The translations under genes and the position numbers were made by a program. This document shows positions 16,658-26,055 of a stretch of DNA of 34,784 nucleotides, piece by piece. This DNA comes from Hoeflea sp. (lineage in GTDB: Bacteria; Pseudomonadota; Alphaproteobacteria; Rhizobiales; Rhizobiaceae): the NCBI RefSeq assembly GCF_030682515.1, contig NZ_JAUXOD010000061.1:1-34784 (forward strand), read 5' to 3'. Position 1 is the stretch's first letter, and every line of letters begins with the position of its first letter. The notes under the pieces are model-generated. The model did not search any database and was not told the DNA's origin. It saw only the letters and a list, made by a program, of their open reading frames with translations.

Positions 16658-18271
16658 TCAGGCTCTGCCGGCGGCGAGGATCATGTCGGCCGCCTTCTCG
16701 GCGATCATGACGGTCGGGGCATTGGTGTTGCCGCCGATCAGGGTCGGCATGACCGAGGCGTCGACGACGCGCAGGCCACCGATCCCTTGCACCCGGAGCT
16801 CGGGGTCGGTCACCGCCATCGGATCGCGGCCCATGCGGCAGGTGCCGACGGGATGGTAGATCGTGTCGGCGCGGGCGCGGATGTGGCCCATCAGCTCCGC
16901 GTCGTCCATGCCCTCGCGGGTATACACCTCGCTCAGGCGGTACTTGCGCAGCGACGGCGCGTTCATGATCGCCCGCGTGATCCGGGCGCCCTTGAGCATC
17001 AGCGCCGCGTCGCGCGCGTCGGAGAGGTATTTCGGGTCGATCCGCGGCGCGCGCAGCGGGTCGGGGCTGTCGAGCCCGACCTCGCCGCGCGAATGGGGCC
17101 TCAGGACGCAGACATGGCAGGAGTAGCCGTAGCCCCAATGCAGTTTCCTGGAATGGTCGTCGACCAGCGCCGCGACGAAATGCAGTTGCAGGTCGGGCCG
17201 GTCGAGGCCCGGCTCGGACTTCAGGAACGCGCCGCCCTCCGCCCCCGGCGAGGCCACGAGACCCGAGCCGTCGCGGCGCCAGTCGAGGATGTGGCGGATG
17301 AGCTTGTAGGCGCCGACCAGGCCCAGGCCCAGGACGTCGGTGTCGCGGGTCCTGGCTGCGTAGATGTAGTCGAGATGGTCCTGCAGGTTCTGGCCGACGC
17401 CGGGAAGGTCCTTGAGCACGTCGACGCCGCGGGCGCGCAGGTGCTCGCCCGGGCCGATCCCCGACAGCATCAAGAGTTGCGGCGAGTTGAAGGCGCCGCC
17501 CGAGAGGATCACCTCCGCGCGGGCGCGGACCTCGTGATCGCTCCCGCCCTGCCGATACCGCACGCCGGTGGCGCGAAATCCGTCCATCAGCACCTTGGTG
17601 GCATGGGCGCCGGTGATCACGCGAAGGTTGGGCCGGCCCATCACCGGATGCAGATAGGCGGCCGCCACCGAGCAGCGCTCGCCCTGCTTGCCGTCGCGCC
17701 AGAACTGGGTGACCTGGTAGAGGCCTGCGCCCTCCTGGTCCGGGCCGTTGAAATCGTCATTGCGGCGGATCTGGACTTCGGCGGCGGCGTCGATGAAGGC
17801 GCGGCTGATCTTTCGGGGGGTGCGCTGCTCGGCCACTTCGAGCGGACCGGAGGCGCCGTGCCAGTCATCCGCACCGCGGACATTGCGCTCGGAGCGGCGG
17901 AACACCGGCAGCACGTCGGACCAGCCCCAGCCGTCGCAGCCGGCGCGGGCCCAATCGTCGTAGTCGGAGGGATGGCCGCGGACATAGAGCATGGCGTTGA
18001 GCGCGCTGGAGCCGCCGAGCGCCCGGCCGCGCGGCTGGTAGCCGCGCCGCCCGTTCAAGCCCGGCTGCGGGACCGTTTCGAAAGCCCAGTTGTTGATTTT
18101 CGGCCTGCCGGGCAGCATGGCGATGATGCCGAGCGGTGCGCGCACGAGAATGCCCCTGCCGTCACCGCCCGCTTCCAGCAGGCAGACCGCGACCGAGGGG
18201 TCTTCGCTCAGCCGCGCGGCCAGCACGGACCCGGCGGACCCGCCGCCGACGATGACATAATCAAACTCCAT
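16658..18271 (-). CDS. GMC-family FAD oxidoreductase (choline/alcohol dehydrogenase-like)
   Basis: This 537-residue flavoprotein oxidises an alcohol. The FAD-binding motif is at the N-terminus ([20 protein letters not shown], with the ribose Glu in LLEAGG). GMC signature 1 appears as [18 protein letters not shown] (about residues 83-100) and signature 2 as [18 protein letters not shown]. The C-terminal catalytic region includes [12 protein letters not shown] and [29 protein letters not shown] precedes the ATG at 18271. It is not beside betaine-aldehyde dehydrogenase or betI, so choline is not specially supported; polyethylene glycol or other alcohols are equally possible in this family. Confidence 0.92.
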   Translation of the reverse strand: MEFDYVIVGGGSAGSVLAARLSEDPSVAVCLLEAGGDGRGILVRAPLGIIAMLPGRPKINNWAFETVPQPGLNGRRGYQPRGRALGGSSALNAMLYVRGHPSDYDDWARAGCDGWGWSDVLPVFRRSERNVRGADDWHGASGPLEVAEQRTPRKISRAFIDAAAEVQIRRNDDFNGPDQEGAGLYQVTQFWRDGKQGERCSVAAAYLHPVMGRPNLRVITGAHATKVLMDGFRATGVRYRQGGSDHEVRARAEVILSGGAFNSPQLLMLSGIGPGEHLRARGVDVLKDLPGVGQNLQDHLDYIYAARTRDTDVLGLGLVGAYKLIRHILDWRRDGSGLVASPGAEGGAFLKSEPGLDRPDLQLHFVAALVDDHSRKLHWGYGYSCHVCVLRPHSRGEVGLDSPDPLRAPRIDPKYLSDARDAALMLKGARITRAIMNAPSLRKYRLSEVYTREGMDDAELMGHIRARADTIYHPVGTCRMGRDPMAVTDPELRVQGIGGLRVVDASVMPTLIGGNTNAPTVMIAEKAADMILAAGRA

Positions 18272-18423
18272 CCCAGCCCCTCCCCTTGGCTCATCCCAAA
18301 GGCCTTCCCGAGGAGGAACCTAGACCAGAAGCGGCGGGTTGAAAACAGGATTGACGTGCAAGAGAGCTGCGTAAGAACAGCCCCGCGATACAGGCGGACC
18401 GGGCGCTTGCAGCGCGACAGGCA

Positions 18424-19149
18424 TCACATGCCGGCGCGATCCGAGAGGCGGGCGATGTCCGGAACCTCGACATGGCGGTTGTTGACGATCCGGATGACGC
18501 CGTCCACCCGCAGCTTGGTCAGTTGGCGGCTGACGGTTTCCATGGTCAGGCCGAGGAAATCGGCTATGTCCATCCGGCTCATCGGCAGATCGAACTCCAC
18601 CGACTCAGCCTCGTTCTCAGGAAAGGCATGGGTGGAGATCAGCAGCAGAAAGCTCGCCACTTTCTCGCCGGCGGTCTTGCGCCCGAGCGTCAGCATCCAG
18701 TCGCGGGCTTCATCGAGCTCGTTGAGCGTCTGCTCGAGCAGCTTGTGCTCGAGCTCCGGCATTTCGCCGATCATCCGTTCGATGACATTCTTGGGGAACG
18801 AGCAGACCTTGACGCCGGTCGCCGCCTCCGCGCTCACCCCGTTTTCCTCACGGAACGGCCGGCCCAGGAAATCCGGCGCGAACTGCAGCCCGACGATCTG
18901 CTGACGGCCATCGGCCATCATCTTCGACAGTTTGACCACGCCCGAAATGATGTTGGAATAGGTCTTCGTCTGGATGCTTTCGCCTGCCAGTTCGGCCCCC
19001 GGCTCAAGCGTGCGCCGGGTTGAATATTTGCTCAATTGCAGCAGCTGGTCGGGGGTGAGTGCTCCGCATACGCCGCGATGACGGCTTTCGCATGCCTGGC
19101 ACAGCACCGGCAACTCCGAATTGTGAACGTCTTTGCGATGAATATCCAT
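18424..19149 (-). CDS. Oxygen-responsive FNR-type regulator (FnrN/FnrL group)
   Basis: This 241-residue Crp/Fnr protein carries the cysteines for an oxygen-labile [4Fe-4S] cluster: C17, C20 and C28 (CQACESRHRGVC, spacing C-x2-C-x7-C as in rhizobial FnrN) and C116 (KVCSF). A cyclic-nucleotide-type barrel, the dimer helix (about residues 130-165) and the HTH follow; the recognition helix ETVSRQLTKL has the E..SR residues that read TTGAT half-sites. The start at 19149 was chosen over 19167 because AAGGAG lies seven bases upstream. It faces an ABC exporter operon, with an FNR-like box between them, and the copper/cytochrome cluster lies beyond. It probably switches genes in low oxygen and may control itself. 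Confidence 0.92.
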   Translation of the reverse strand: MDIHRKDVHNSELPVLCQACESRHRGVCGALTPDQLLQLSKYSTRRTLEPGAELAGESIQTKTYSNIISGVVKLSKMMADGRQQIVGLQFAPDFLGRPFREENGVSAEAATGVKVCSFPKNVIERMIGEMPELEHKLLEQTLNELDEARDWMLTLGRKTAGEKVASFLLLISTHAFPENEAESVEFDLPMSRMDIADFLGLTMETVSRQLTKLRVDGVIRIVNNRHVEVPDIARLSDRAGM

Positions 19150-19290
19150 GGTGCTCCTTGGAGTCACTCTATACTAAATCAAGCAGGAAGGTTGCCATAG
19201 TTGCATGATGTCGCAGTTTTCAGAAAAAATACCGGATAACCTTTTCACGAGGCCCAGGAATTTGCAGTCCCCGCCTTCCAGTCGATCGGA

Positions 19291-19304
19291 TTGACGGGAA
19301 TCAA
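19291..19304. promoter_or_regulatory. FNR/FixK-type box between fnr and the ABC exporter operon
   Basis: TTGACGGGAATCAA matches the FNR consensus TTGAT-N4-ATCAA at nine of ten defined positions. It lies in the gap between the FNR-type regulator and the divergent exporter genes, 34 bases before the ATPase ATG at 19339 and 142 bases before the regulator ATG. If the exporter is activated from -41.5, transcription would begin almost at that ATG. Confidence 0.6.
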
Positions 19305-19338
19305 AGACATCGAAATGGAAGGCGCTAAGGTCCCCGCC

Positions 19339-20067
19339 ATGAGATCCGAACCCATAGCTCCCGCCCCCCCGATCTTCGCCGTCTCTGGCCTGACCAAGGT
19401 CTATCGCACCGGGGATGTCGAGGTGCGCGCGCTCAACGGCGTCGACCTGACGCTGGAGGCCGGCGAGATGACGGTGATGCTCGGACCGTCGGGCAGCGGA
19501 AAATCCACCCTTCTCAACATCGTCGGAGGCCTCGACCGGCCGACCGAGGGATCTGTCAAGTTCAGGGGCATGGAGCTGTCGGGCGCCAGCGACCGCCAGC
19601 TCACCGCCTTTCGCCGCGACCATGTCGGCTTCGTGTTCCAGTTCTACAATCTGATCCCGAGCCTTACGGCCTGGGAGAACGTGGCGCTGATCACCGAGGT
19701 CGCCGCCAATCCGATGGCGCCCGGCGACGCGCTGGCGCTGGTGGGGCTCGAAAGCCGCATGAGCCACTTTCCGGCACAGCTGTCGGGCGGCGAGCAGCAG
19801 CGGGTGGCGATTGCCCGGGCGATCGCCAAGCGGCCCGACGTTCTCCTCTGCGACGAGCCGACCGGCGCGCTCGATTCGGCCACCGGCATCATCGTGCTCG
19901 AGGCGCTGGCTCGGGTGAACGAGGAGACCGGCGCCACCACCGCCATCATCACCCACAATGCCGGAATCAGGAAGATCGCCCACCGGGTGTTCTCGTTTCT
20001 CGATGGCCGGATTGCGTCCTGCGAGGTCAACGAGACCCGGGTCAAGCCGTCGGAGGTGAGCTGGTGA
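19339..20067 (+). CDS. MacB/LolD-type ABC exporter ATPase
   Basis: This 242-residue ATPase drives a mechanotransmission-type ABC system. Walker A is GPSGSGKST, the Q-loop stretch is [17 protein letters not shown], the signature is [15 protein letters not shown], and Walker B is [31 protein letters not shown] is the typical N-terminal lead-in of the LolD/MacB group. The ATG at 19339 follows TAAGG; earlier in-frame starts (19291 TTG, 19315 ATG) would place the FNR-like box inside or against the coding region. Its stop overlaps the permease GTG start by four bases. With the following FtsX-like permease and HlyD-like adaptor it forms a three-gene tripartite exporter. Confidence 0.92.
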   Translation: MRSEPIAPAPPIFAVSGLTKVYRTGDVEVRALNGVDLTLEAGEMTVMLGPSGSGKSTLLNIVGGLDRPTEGSVKFRGMELSGASDRQLTAFRRDHVGFVFQFYNLIPSLTAWENVALITEVAANPMAPGDALALVGLESRMSHFPAQLSGGEQQRVAIARAIAKRPDVLLCDEPTGALDSATGIIVLEALARVNEETGATTAIITHNAGIRKIAHRVFSFLDGRIASCEVNETRVKPSEVSW

Positions 20068-22439
20068 TCAGTCTCAGCATGCTCGACCGCAAGCTTGTCC
20101 GCGACCTGGCGCGGCTGTGGGCGCAGTCGCTTGCCATCGCGCTGGTCATGGCCTGCGGGGTGATGACGCTGATCCTGGCGATGGGGGCGACGCGGGCGCT
20201 CGAGGACACCCGCGCGGCGTTCTATGACCGGACGCGGTTCGGCGACGTGTTCGCCACGGCGACGCGGGCGCCCGAAAGCCTCAAGGCCGAGATTGCGGCC
20301 ATCGACGGGGTTTCGGCCGTGGAGACTCGGATCGTCAACCCGGTCATCCTCGAGATCACCGGCATGGCCGAGCCCGCCACCGGCATGCTGATCTCGATCC
20401 CGGACCACGGCGAGCCCGCGGTCAACCGGCTCTATCTCAGGTCCGGCCGCCTGCCCGAACCCGGACGCCCGGACGAGGCCGCCATCATCGAAGCTTTCGC
20501 GGAGGCGCACGGGTTCCAGCCGGGCGACAGTTTCGGCGTGCTGATCAACGGCCGCAAGCGCCAGCTGACGGTCACCGGGATCACGCTGTCGCCGGAATAT
20601 GTCTACGCCATCGGACCCGGCGACATGGTGCCCGACCAGAAGCGGTTCGGCGTCATCCACATGCATCGCGCCGTGCTCGAAGGCGCCTATGACATGAAGG
20701 GGGCGTTCAACAACGTCTCGCTCACACTGTCGCGCAACGCCGACAAGGACGAGGTGATGGCGCGGCTCGACAGCCTCCTCAAGCCGCATGGCGGCACCGG
20801 GGCCTATGACCGCAAGGACCACATGTCGGACGCCTTCCTCGACACCGAGCTGACCCAGCTTCGGGGCATGGCGCAGGTGATCCCGCCGATCTTCCTGTTC
20901 ATCTCCGCCTTCCTCGTCAACATGATCCTGTCCCGGCTGATCGCGCTCGAACGCGAACAGATCGGCCTCTTGAAGGCCGTGGGATATTCGAACCTCACGA
21001 TTGCCTGGCATTACGCCAAGCTCACGCTCATGATATCGATCGTCGGCGTGGCGATCGGCGCAGTCGCCGGCACATGGCTCGGACAGGGCATGGCGGCGCT
21101 CTACGGCGAGTTCTACTCCTTCCCGTTCCTGGTGTTCTCGCAGAAGCCAGATCTCTATGCGATCTCGATGCTGGTGACCTTCGCCGCAGCACTTGCGGGC
21201 GCCGCCAATGCGATCAGCGGCGCGGTCCGCCTGCCGCCGGCGGTGGCGATGCGCCCGCCCGCGCCGACCGGCTATCACAGCCTGTTCAGCGGCTCCTCGC
21301 AGGGCTTCCGCCTGCCGTTCTCGCAGCTCACGATCATGGCGCTGCGTCACCTGGTGCGCTGGCCGCTGCGCACCGCGCTCACCACGCTCGGCACCGCCCT
21401 GCCGGTGGCGCTGCTGATCACGTCGCTGTTCGCCTTCGATTCCGTCGACCACATGATCGACACCGTCTGGTTCCGGGCCGACCGCCAGGATGCGACGCTG
21501 ACCTTCGCCGCCCAGGCATCGGAAGACGCCATAAGGGACGTGTCCCGCCTGCCCGGCGTGATGGCGGCGGAACCCTTCCGGGCGGAAGCCGCCACGCTCC
21601 GGCACGGGCACAGGTCGCGCACCATCCAGATCCTCGCCTCGGATCCCGACACCGACATCAGCCGGGTGCTTGACCGGAAGTTCGGCGCCATCCGCCTGCC
21701 GCCGGCGGGGTTGCTGCTCTCCGACCGGCTGGCCGAGCACCTCGGCCTCAAGCCGGGGGACCAGGTCGAGGTGGAACTGAGCGATGGCCAGGGCCGCCGA
21801 GTGCTGGTGCCGCTGGTGGGCCTGACCAACAGCTATGTCGGGCTGACGGCGCATATGAGCCGCGAGGCGCTCGACCGGCTGTCTGGCCAGGGCGTGCGGA
21901 TTTCCGGCGCGCGGGTGCTCGTCGACGACAGCCGTCTCCGCGAGCTCTATGACGAAGTCAAGCGAACGCCCGCGATCGCCTCGGTGGCGCTGCAGGGCGT
22001 CTCGCGCGAGCGGTTCCAGGCGGTCATCGAGGAAAACATCGGCATCTCCATCACCATCTACGTGTCGCTGGCGGTGATCATCACCTTCGGCGTGATCTAC
22101 AATTCGGCGCGGATCCAGCTCTCCGAGCGCGCCCGCGAACTGGCAAGCCTGCGGGTGTTCGGCTTCACCAACGCCGAGGTGTCACGGGTGCTGCTGACCG
22201 AGCTCGGCGTCATGGTGGTGCTGGCGCAGCCGCTCGGATGGCTGATCGGGCGCGGCTTTGCCGAACTCGTCGCCAAGGGGTTCGAAAGCGATTTGTTCCG
22301 GATTCCGCTTATCATCAACCCGCCCACCTATGCCGTCTCCAGCCTGGTGGTGCTGGGCGCAGCACTGGTGTCGGCGCTGATCGTGCGCCGGCGCGTCGAC
22401 CGGCTCGACCTGATCCGTGTCTTGAAAACAAGGGACTGA
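20064..22439 (+). CDS. FtsX-like ABC exporter permease, two-domain
   Basis: This 791-residue inner-membrane protein has two FtsX halves. Helix 1 is near residues 10-35, and a periplasmic domain follows. Then come the first FtsX core ([57 protein letters not shown]), a central helix pair ([20 protein letters not shown]), a second periplasmic domain and a second core ([40 protein letters not shown]). The start is a GTG with GGAGG eight bases upstream, overlapping the ATPase stop (GTGA). MacB itself has four helices and about 380 non-ATPase residues, so this is a longer duplicated relative. What it exports, or whether it extracts lipids like LolCE, is not known. Confidence 0.9.
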   Translation: MISLSMLDRKLVRDLARLWAQSLAIALVMACGVMTLILAMGATRALEDTRAAFYDRTRFGDVFATATRAPESLKAEIAAIDGVSAVETRIVNPVILEITGMAEPATGMLISIPDHGEPAVNRLYLRSGRLPEPGRPDEAAIIEAFAEAHGFQPGDSFGVLINGRKRQLTVTGITLSPEYVYAIGPGDMVPDQKRFGVIHMHRAVLEGAYDMKGAFNNVSLTLSRNADKDEVMARLDSLLKPHGGTGAYDRKDHMSDAFLDTELTQLRGMAQVIPPIFLFISAFLVNMILSRLIALEREQIGLLKAVGYSNLTIAWHYAKLTLMISIVGVAIGAVAGTWLGQGMAALYGEFYSFPFLVFSQKPDLYAISMLVTFAAALAGAANAISGAVRLPPAVAMRPPAPTGYHSLFSGSSQGFRLPFSQLTIMALRHLVRWPLRTALTTLGTALPVALLITSLFAFDSVDHMIDTVWFRADRQDATLTFAAQASEDAIRDVSRLPGVMAAEPFRAEAATLRHGHRSRTIQILASDPDTDISRVLDRKFGAIRLPPAGLLLSDRLAEHLGLKPGDQVEVELSDGQGRRVLVPLVGLTNSYVGLTAHMSREALDRLSGQGVRISGARVLVDDSRLRELYDEVKRTPAIASVALQGVSRERFQAVIEENIGISITIYVSLAVIITFGVIYNSARIQLSERARELASLRVFGFTNAEVSRVLLTELGVMVVLAQPLGWLIGRGFAELVAKGFESDLFRIPLIINPPTYAVSSLVVLGAALVSALIVRRRVDRLDLIRVLKTRD

Positions 22440-22443
22440 AACC

Positions 22444-23655
22444 ATGGCCTCTGTGCTTGTCCGAAGCCTCGCAGGATTGGCGGTCGCAGCCGCGATCGGC
22501 GGGGCATTCTATGTCGCCTTCGGCGAAACCCCGATCCTCGTCGACCTGGCCACAGTGACGACGGCTCCCATGCAGGTGACGGTCAAGGAAGACGGGGTCA
22601 CCCGCATCCGCAATGTCTATGCGGTCTCCTCGCCCATCGCCGGGAACCTGGACCGGATCTCGTTCTCCGTCGGCGACCCGATCGGCGCCCGCGAGAGGAT
22701 TGCCCAGATCCACCCGCTTGATCCGCCGTTCCTGGATGTGAGGACGCGGACAGAACTGATGGCGGGGATCGATGCGGCGCGGTCGAGCGTGGCCGTGGCG
22801 GAAGTGGAGCTGGTCCGCGCCCGCACGGCGCGAAACCTGGTCCGCGCCACCCACACCAGGGCGTTGAAACTCGCCGCGACCAATTTCATCTCCGAGAGCG
22901 AACTGGAGCGGCTGATGGGCGAAGTGGACCTCGCCGAGGCGCAGGTGACCTCGGCCGAGGCTATGATCGCGCTCCGGCGCGCCGAGCTCGCCAGCGCCGA
23001 GGCGAGGCTCGCCCAACCCGGGCAGACACGCATCACCGCCACCAATGGCGAATGCTGCGTCGAGATCGTCTCGCCGATCACGGGCACCATCCTTGCGCTC
23101 AACGCCAAGAGCGAACAGGCGGTCAGCGTCGGCCAGATGATCGCCGAGATCGGCGACCCCTCCGATCTCGAGATCACCGCCGACCTGCTCTCGGCGGACG
23201 CGGTGAAGGTGCGCACGGGCAGCCCGGCGGTGATCAGCGACTGGGGCGGGACGGAAGAGTTGCAGGCGCGGGTCGAGCGCATCGAGCCCTCCGCCTTCAC
23301 CAAGGTCTCGGCGCTGGGGATCTCCGAGCAGCGGGTCAATGCCATCATCGCGCTGACCGCGCCGCCGCCCGAGGATCTCGGCCACGGCTTCAGGGTGATC
23401 GTCAACCTGATCACGTGGTCGGCGGACGCGGTCCTGCAGGTCCCGGTCAGCGCGCTCTACCGGGACGGCGGGGACTGGGCCGTATTCCGGATCGAGGACG
23501 GGCGGGCGCGCGTCGCGCGGATCGAGATCGGTCACATGACCGACCGCCATGCCGAGATCCTCTCCGGGCTCACGGATGGCGACCGGGTGGTTCTCTATCC
23601 CGGAGATGCGCTTGCGGATGGAAGCCTGATCGGCGACAGGGCTGCGGCACAGTGA
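22444..23655 (+). CDS. HlyD-family periplasmic adaptor of the ABC exporter
   Basis: This 403-residue membrane fusion protein begins with an N-terminal anchor (VRSLAGLAVAAAIGGAFYVAF). A first lipoyl half (VYAVSSPIAGNLDRISFSVGDPIGARERIAQI), a long coiled-coil (about residues 100-190, rich in Ala/Glu/Arg) and a second lipoyl half (IVSPITGTILALNAKSEQAVSVGQMIAEIGD) follow. C-terminal beta domains end with AEILSGLTDGDRVVLYPGD. A Cys pair (ECCVEI) between coil and lipoyl half is unusual. It starts four bases after the permease stop, so the three genes form one operon, which ends at the strong hairpin at 23659. The outer-membrane partner is not encoded here. Confidence 0.9.
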   Translation: MASVLVRSLAGLAVAAAIGGAFYVAFGETPILVDLATVTTAPMQVTVKEDGVTRIRNVYAVSSPIAGNLDRISFSVGDPIGARERIAQIHPLDPPFLDVRTRTELMAGIDAARSSVAVAEVELVRARTARNLVRATHTRALKLAATNFISESELERLMGEVDLAEAQVTSAEAMIALRRAELASAEARLAQPGQTRITATNGECCVEIVSPITGTILALNAKSEQAVSVGQMIAEIGDPSDLEITADLLSADAVKVRTGSPAVISDWGGTEELQARVERIEPSAFTKVSALGISEQRVNAIIALTAPPPEDLGHGFRVIVNLITWSADAVLQVPVSALYRDGGDWAVFRIEDGRARVARIEIGHMTDRHAEILSGLTDGDRVVLYPGDALADGSLIGDRAAAQ

Positions 23656-23658
23656 ACC

Positions 23659-23703
23659 CAGAGCGCAGTCCGCCCCATTGGACGCACTGCGCTCTGTCTT
23701 TGT
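23659..23703 (+). terminator. Hairpin terminator after the exporter operon
   Basis: CAGAGCGCAGT (23659-23669) and ACTGCGCTCTG (23686-23696) pair perfectly over 11 bp, with a further GTCC/GGAC pairing inside the loop. The stem starts three bases past the adaptor stop and is followed by the short T-rich stretch TCTTTGT. This is the best terminator in the window. Confidence 0.7.
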
Positions 23704-23708
23704 GGATG

Positions 23709-23760
23709 TAGAGCATCTTGTCCGCGACGATGCGTTTCCGCCTGATCGCGGGGTGCTCTA
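23709..23760. repeat. TAGAGCA...TGCTCTA palindromic repeat
   Basis: Outer arms TAGAGCA (23709-23715) and TGCTCTA (23754-23760) and inner arms CCGCGA and TCGCGG make a 52-base hairpin element. Short elements with TAGAGCAT ends are abundant between genes in rhizobial genomes (from memory). Its last three bases on the minus strand are the TAG stop of the SCO gene. Confidence 0.6.
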
Positions 23761-24369
23761 GCTGGAAGCACCGGTCAGTCGCCTGAGCTTGGCGATCGCG
23801 GTCTCGGCGCTCTCGCCATAGGCGATGGTACCCTTGAAGACGCCGTCCTTGTCGACGAGGAACACTGACGCTGTGTGGTCCATGGTGTAGTCGCCGTCCT
23901 CGGTCGGCACCTTGGCCGCATAGACATGCCAGGCGGCGACTACCCGCGCGATCTCATCGGGGTCGCCGGTGATGCCGACGACCCGGTCGGTGAAGGCCTG
24001 GGCATAGCCCTTCATGATCTCGGGCGTGTCGCGTTCCGGATCGACCGAGATGAAGAACGCCTGCAGCGCGCGACCCTCTTCCCCCAGTGCGTCGAGCCAG
24101 CCCGCCAACTCGTAGAGCGTTGTCGGGCAGACCTCCGGGCAGCGGGTGAAGCCGAAATAGAGAAGCGTCGGCCGGCCCTCGAACGCGGCCTCGGTGATCG
24201 GCGCGCCATCATGGTCGAGCAGCGTGAAATCGGTGCCGAGCGTCATGCCGGCGGTCAGGGACCGGTCGGTGCCCTGGACCGCGTATTGCCAGGCCAGGAA
24301 CCCGGCCGAGAGCAGGAACAGGGCGGCAATCGCCGCCCCTATCCCGGTTTTGATGCCGAGGCGCGGCAC
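23758..24369 (-). CDS. SCO1/SenC/PrrC-type copper chaperone
   Basis: This 203-residue, membrane-anchored thioredoxin-fold protein helps build the CuA (or CuB) site of cytochrome oxidase. An N-terminal helix (IGAAIAALFLLSAGFLAWQY) anchors it in the membrane. The copper-binding CxxxC is in GFTRCPEVCPTTL, and the third ligand His is in DYTMDHTASVFLVD. The start is a GTG at 24369, three bases after the stop of the PCu(A)C gene, so the two are co-translated. The pairing of SCO with PCu(A)C is the classical copper-delivery pair. Its stop codon is supplied by the end of the palindromic repeat at 23709-23760, so the original C-terminus may have been altered slightly by insertion of that element. Confidence 0.93.
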   Translation of the reverse strand: MPRLGIKTGIGAAIAALFLLSAGFLAWQYAVQGTDRSLTAGMTLGTDFTLLDHDGAPITEAAFEGRPTLLYFGFTRCPEVCPTTLYELAGWLDALGEEGRALQAFFISVDPERDTPEIMKGYAQAFTDRVVGITGDPDEIARVVAAWHVYAAKVPTEDGDYTMDHTASVFLVDKDGVFKGTIAYGESAETAIAKLRRLTGASS

Positions 24370-24372
24370 GGC

Positions 24373-24882
24373 TCAGCCGCCGTGCTTCATTTTGCCATGG
24401 TCCATCTTGCCATGGTCCATCTGGCCCTGCATGGCCTTGATGTCCTCCACCTGGAACTCAAGCTCGATCGTGCCCGCCTTCTCGAAGGTGATCGTTGCCT
24501 TGCGGATTTCGCCGTCCTTGAGCTGGCTGTCGATGCCGATGAACATGACATGGTAGCCGCCGGGCTTGAGCACGACCTCGCCGCCGGCAGGAATTTCCAG
24601 CCCGTCGGCGAGCTGGCGCATTTTCATGACGTCTCCGTCCATCGCCATTTCGTGGATTTCCATCCGTTCGGCGAAGGGCGCCTCGCCCGCGACCAGACGG
24701 TCGGCTTCCGCGCCGGTGTTGCGGATGGTCATGTAGCCGCCGGAGACTGGGGCGTTGGGCGGCGTGGCGCGCGCATAGGGGTGTTCGATCTCGAGCGAAC
24801 CGAGCTTGTAGTCATGGGCGCCGGCCGCTGCCGCGGAGAGGCCGAGGAGGGCTGCGGAGAGAAGAAGAGTGATGCGGTTCAT
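24373..24882 (-). CDS. PCu(A)C-family periplasmic copper chaperone
   Basis: This 169-residue protein delivers Cu(I) for cytochrome oxidase assembly. A Sec signal ends around AAAAGAHD. The family motif H(M)x10Mx21HxM is present in MEIHEMAMDGDVMKMRQL and GGYHVMFIGI. A His/Met-rich tail (MDHGKMDHGKMKHGG) provides extra metal ligands; the DNA under it is a perfect 15-base tandem repeat. The start at 24882 has AGAAGG upstream and begins the signal peptide; an in-frame extension to 24936 does not. It sits between the DUF2946-like gene and SCO, all on the minus strand. Confidence 0.93.
   Translation of the reverse strand: MNRITLLLSAALLGLSAAAAGAHDYKLGSLEIEHPYARATPPNAPVSGGYMTIRNTGAEADRLVAGEAPFAERMEIHEMAMDGDVMKMRQLADGLEIPAGGEVVLKPGGYHVMFIGIDSQLKDGEIRKATITFEKAGTIELEFQVEDIKAMQGQMDHGKMDHGKMKHGG
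24392..24421. repeat. 15-base tandem repeat coding for the His/Met tail
   Basis: TTGCCATGGTCCATC occurs twice in direct succession (24392-24406 and 24407-24421). On the minus strand it encodes the repeated DHGKM block of the copper chaperone, pointing to recent slippage or duplication. Confidence 0.8.
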
Positions 24883-25020
24883 GGTGTTTGCCTTCTGATG
24901 GGCCCGGGTGATCGGGCGCGGATGGATTGAATTCATGGAACGTGACTGGACGTCCGTGGCAGCCGGGAATTCGGGAAACCGGGGAATTCCGCCGATGGCG
25001 GTCTCCGGACACAGGATCAG

Positions 25021-25055
25021 AGCCGCGCAAGGCGCGGCTGCCCGCCCCTGGCGGG
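25021..25055. terminator. Twin hairpins between the DUF2946-like and PCu(A)C genes
   Basis: AGCCGCGC-AAG-GCGCGGCT (25021-25039) and CCCGCC-CCT-GGCGGG (25041-25055) are two perfect, adjacent GC-rich hairpins directly after the DUF2946-like stop. No T-tract follows, so they may attenuate read-through or protect mRNA ends rather than terminate. Confidence 0.4.
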
Positions 25056-25059
25056 ATAA

Positions 25060-25455
25060 TCAGGCCGTGAGGAAGGGAGGCGCGCGCGGTGACGCGCCGG
25101 GCAGCAGGACCGGATAGGCGAGCCTTGCGTCCTGGGGGACCGCAAGCCCGTCTGCGGCAATCCAGCGTGCGATCTCGAAGCCGTCAAAGGGGGACGGCAG
25201 ATCGACCGCGGAGACAATGCGGCAGGCTTCACAATGGGTGGCGGCGGAGTGGTCGGCGCCGTCGTCTCCGCCGGTCAGGCAGAGGTCGGGCAGCGTGCCA
25301 TCGGGCAGCACGTAGGCCGCCAGGTCTGCGGTCGAAATGGCAGGCGCCGACTCGACGGCGAGCGGACGATGGGCAAAGGCGACAAGCAGCAGCGACAGCG
25401 CGCACAGCATGCGCAGCCATCCATATCCGCCCTTGATGCGTCGTGATTTGCTCAT
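25060..25455 (-). CDS. DUF2946-like small exported protein
   Basis: This 131-residue protein has an N-terminal hydrophobic segment (WLRMLCALSLLLVAFA), then VLPDGTLPDLCLTGGDDGADHSAATHCEACRIV. The spaced CL...H...HCEAC pattern is typical of DUF2946-type proteins found next to copper genes. It suggests metal binding in the periplasm. I chose the ATG at 25455 because TGAGG precedes it and the basic N-terminus MSKSRRIKGG leads into the helix; 25476 and 25524 are alternatives. It lies between the cytochrome c and PCu(A)C genes. The function is not established. Confidence 0.65.
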   Translation of the reverse strand: MSKSRRIKGGYGWLRMLCALSLLLVAFAHRPLAVESAPAISTADLAAYVLPDGTLPDLCLTGGDDGADHSAATHCEACRIVSAVDLPSPFDGFEIARWIAADGLAVPQDARLAYPVLLPGASPRAPPFLTA

Positions 25456-25569
25456 GGCCTCAGCCCGGTACCTCATGCATGAAGCGTTATACATCCGCTG
25501 CGACGGCTGCAAGGGCCTTCGCATGGCCCTGCGTCAAGATGCGCGCGGGGGTCGCCATGCCGGAACCGT

Positions 25570-26004
25570 TCAGAAAATCCCGTTGGCGCGCTGGAGTTCG
25601 CGAACATAGGTCACGATCATCGCGATCCCGTCATCATCGACCCCTTCAACTGCAGGCATGTCGCCAAACGGCCAGTGATGGGCGCGCACGCCATTCCTGA
25701 CCGCCAGGTAAAACGCGGCGTCGGCATGATGGCCGGATTCATAGATCTTATGGACGAGCGGCGGCGCGACACCGTCCTTTCCGGCTGCATCGGCTCCATG
25801 GCAGATGGCGCAGCTGGTCTCGAACATGGCCTTGCCCGCCGCGGCGGTTGCGCTCAATGCCGGAACTGCGACCGACACCATCGGCGCGCCGGATGGATTC
25901 AGCGGTTGGCCGTGATCCGCACTCATGTTCCAGATCAATGCACCGCCCGGAATGGCCGCGGCTGCAACCAGAAGCAATGTTCGTCTCAATTTTCGCCCTT
26001 TCAT
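25570..26004 (-). CDS. Membrane-anchored class I cytochrome c
   Basis: This 144-residue protein has an N-terminal signal/anchor helix (RRTLLLVAAAAIPGGALIW). A single heme-binding CxxCH is present as CAICHG near residue 68, in TSCAICHGADAAGKDGVAPPLVHK. The probable Met axial ligand is in WPFGDMPAVEGVDDDGIAMIVTYVRELQ, near the C-terminus. This is the plan of small electron-transfer cytochromes that serve terminal oxidases. It is the first gene of the minus-strand copper cluster, with a 114-base gap to the next. Length and motif order are normal. Confidence 0.9.
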   Translation of the reverse strand: MKGRKLRRTLLLVAAAAIPGGALIWNMSADHGQPLNPSGAPMVSVAVPALSATAAAGKAMFETSCAICHGADAAGKDGVAPPLVHKIYESGHHADAAFYLAVRNGVRAHHWPFGDMPAVEGVDDDGIAMIVTYVRELQRANGIF

Positions 26005-26055
26005 GCCGATCCCGTCCGGCGGATCCGGTGTTTGTCCGCGGCCCGAAGGCCGATA

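Noticed and set aside
16649-18904. Long plus-strand frame across the GMC and FNR genes
   Set aside because: It crosses two well-supported minus-strand genes and an intergenic gap, with low-complexity composition and no motif.
19644-21854. Long minus-strand frame opposite the ABC exporter
   Set aside because: It is the antisense shadow of the ATPase and FtsX-like genes; composition is His/Arg/Gln-rich without any domain.
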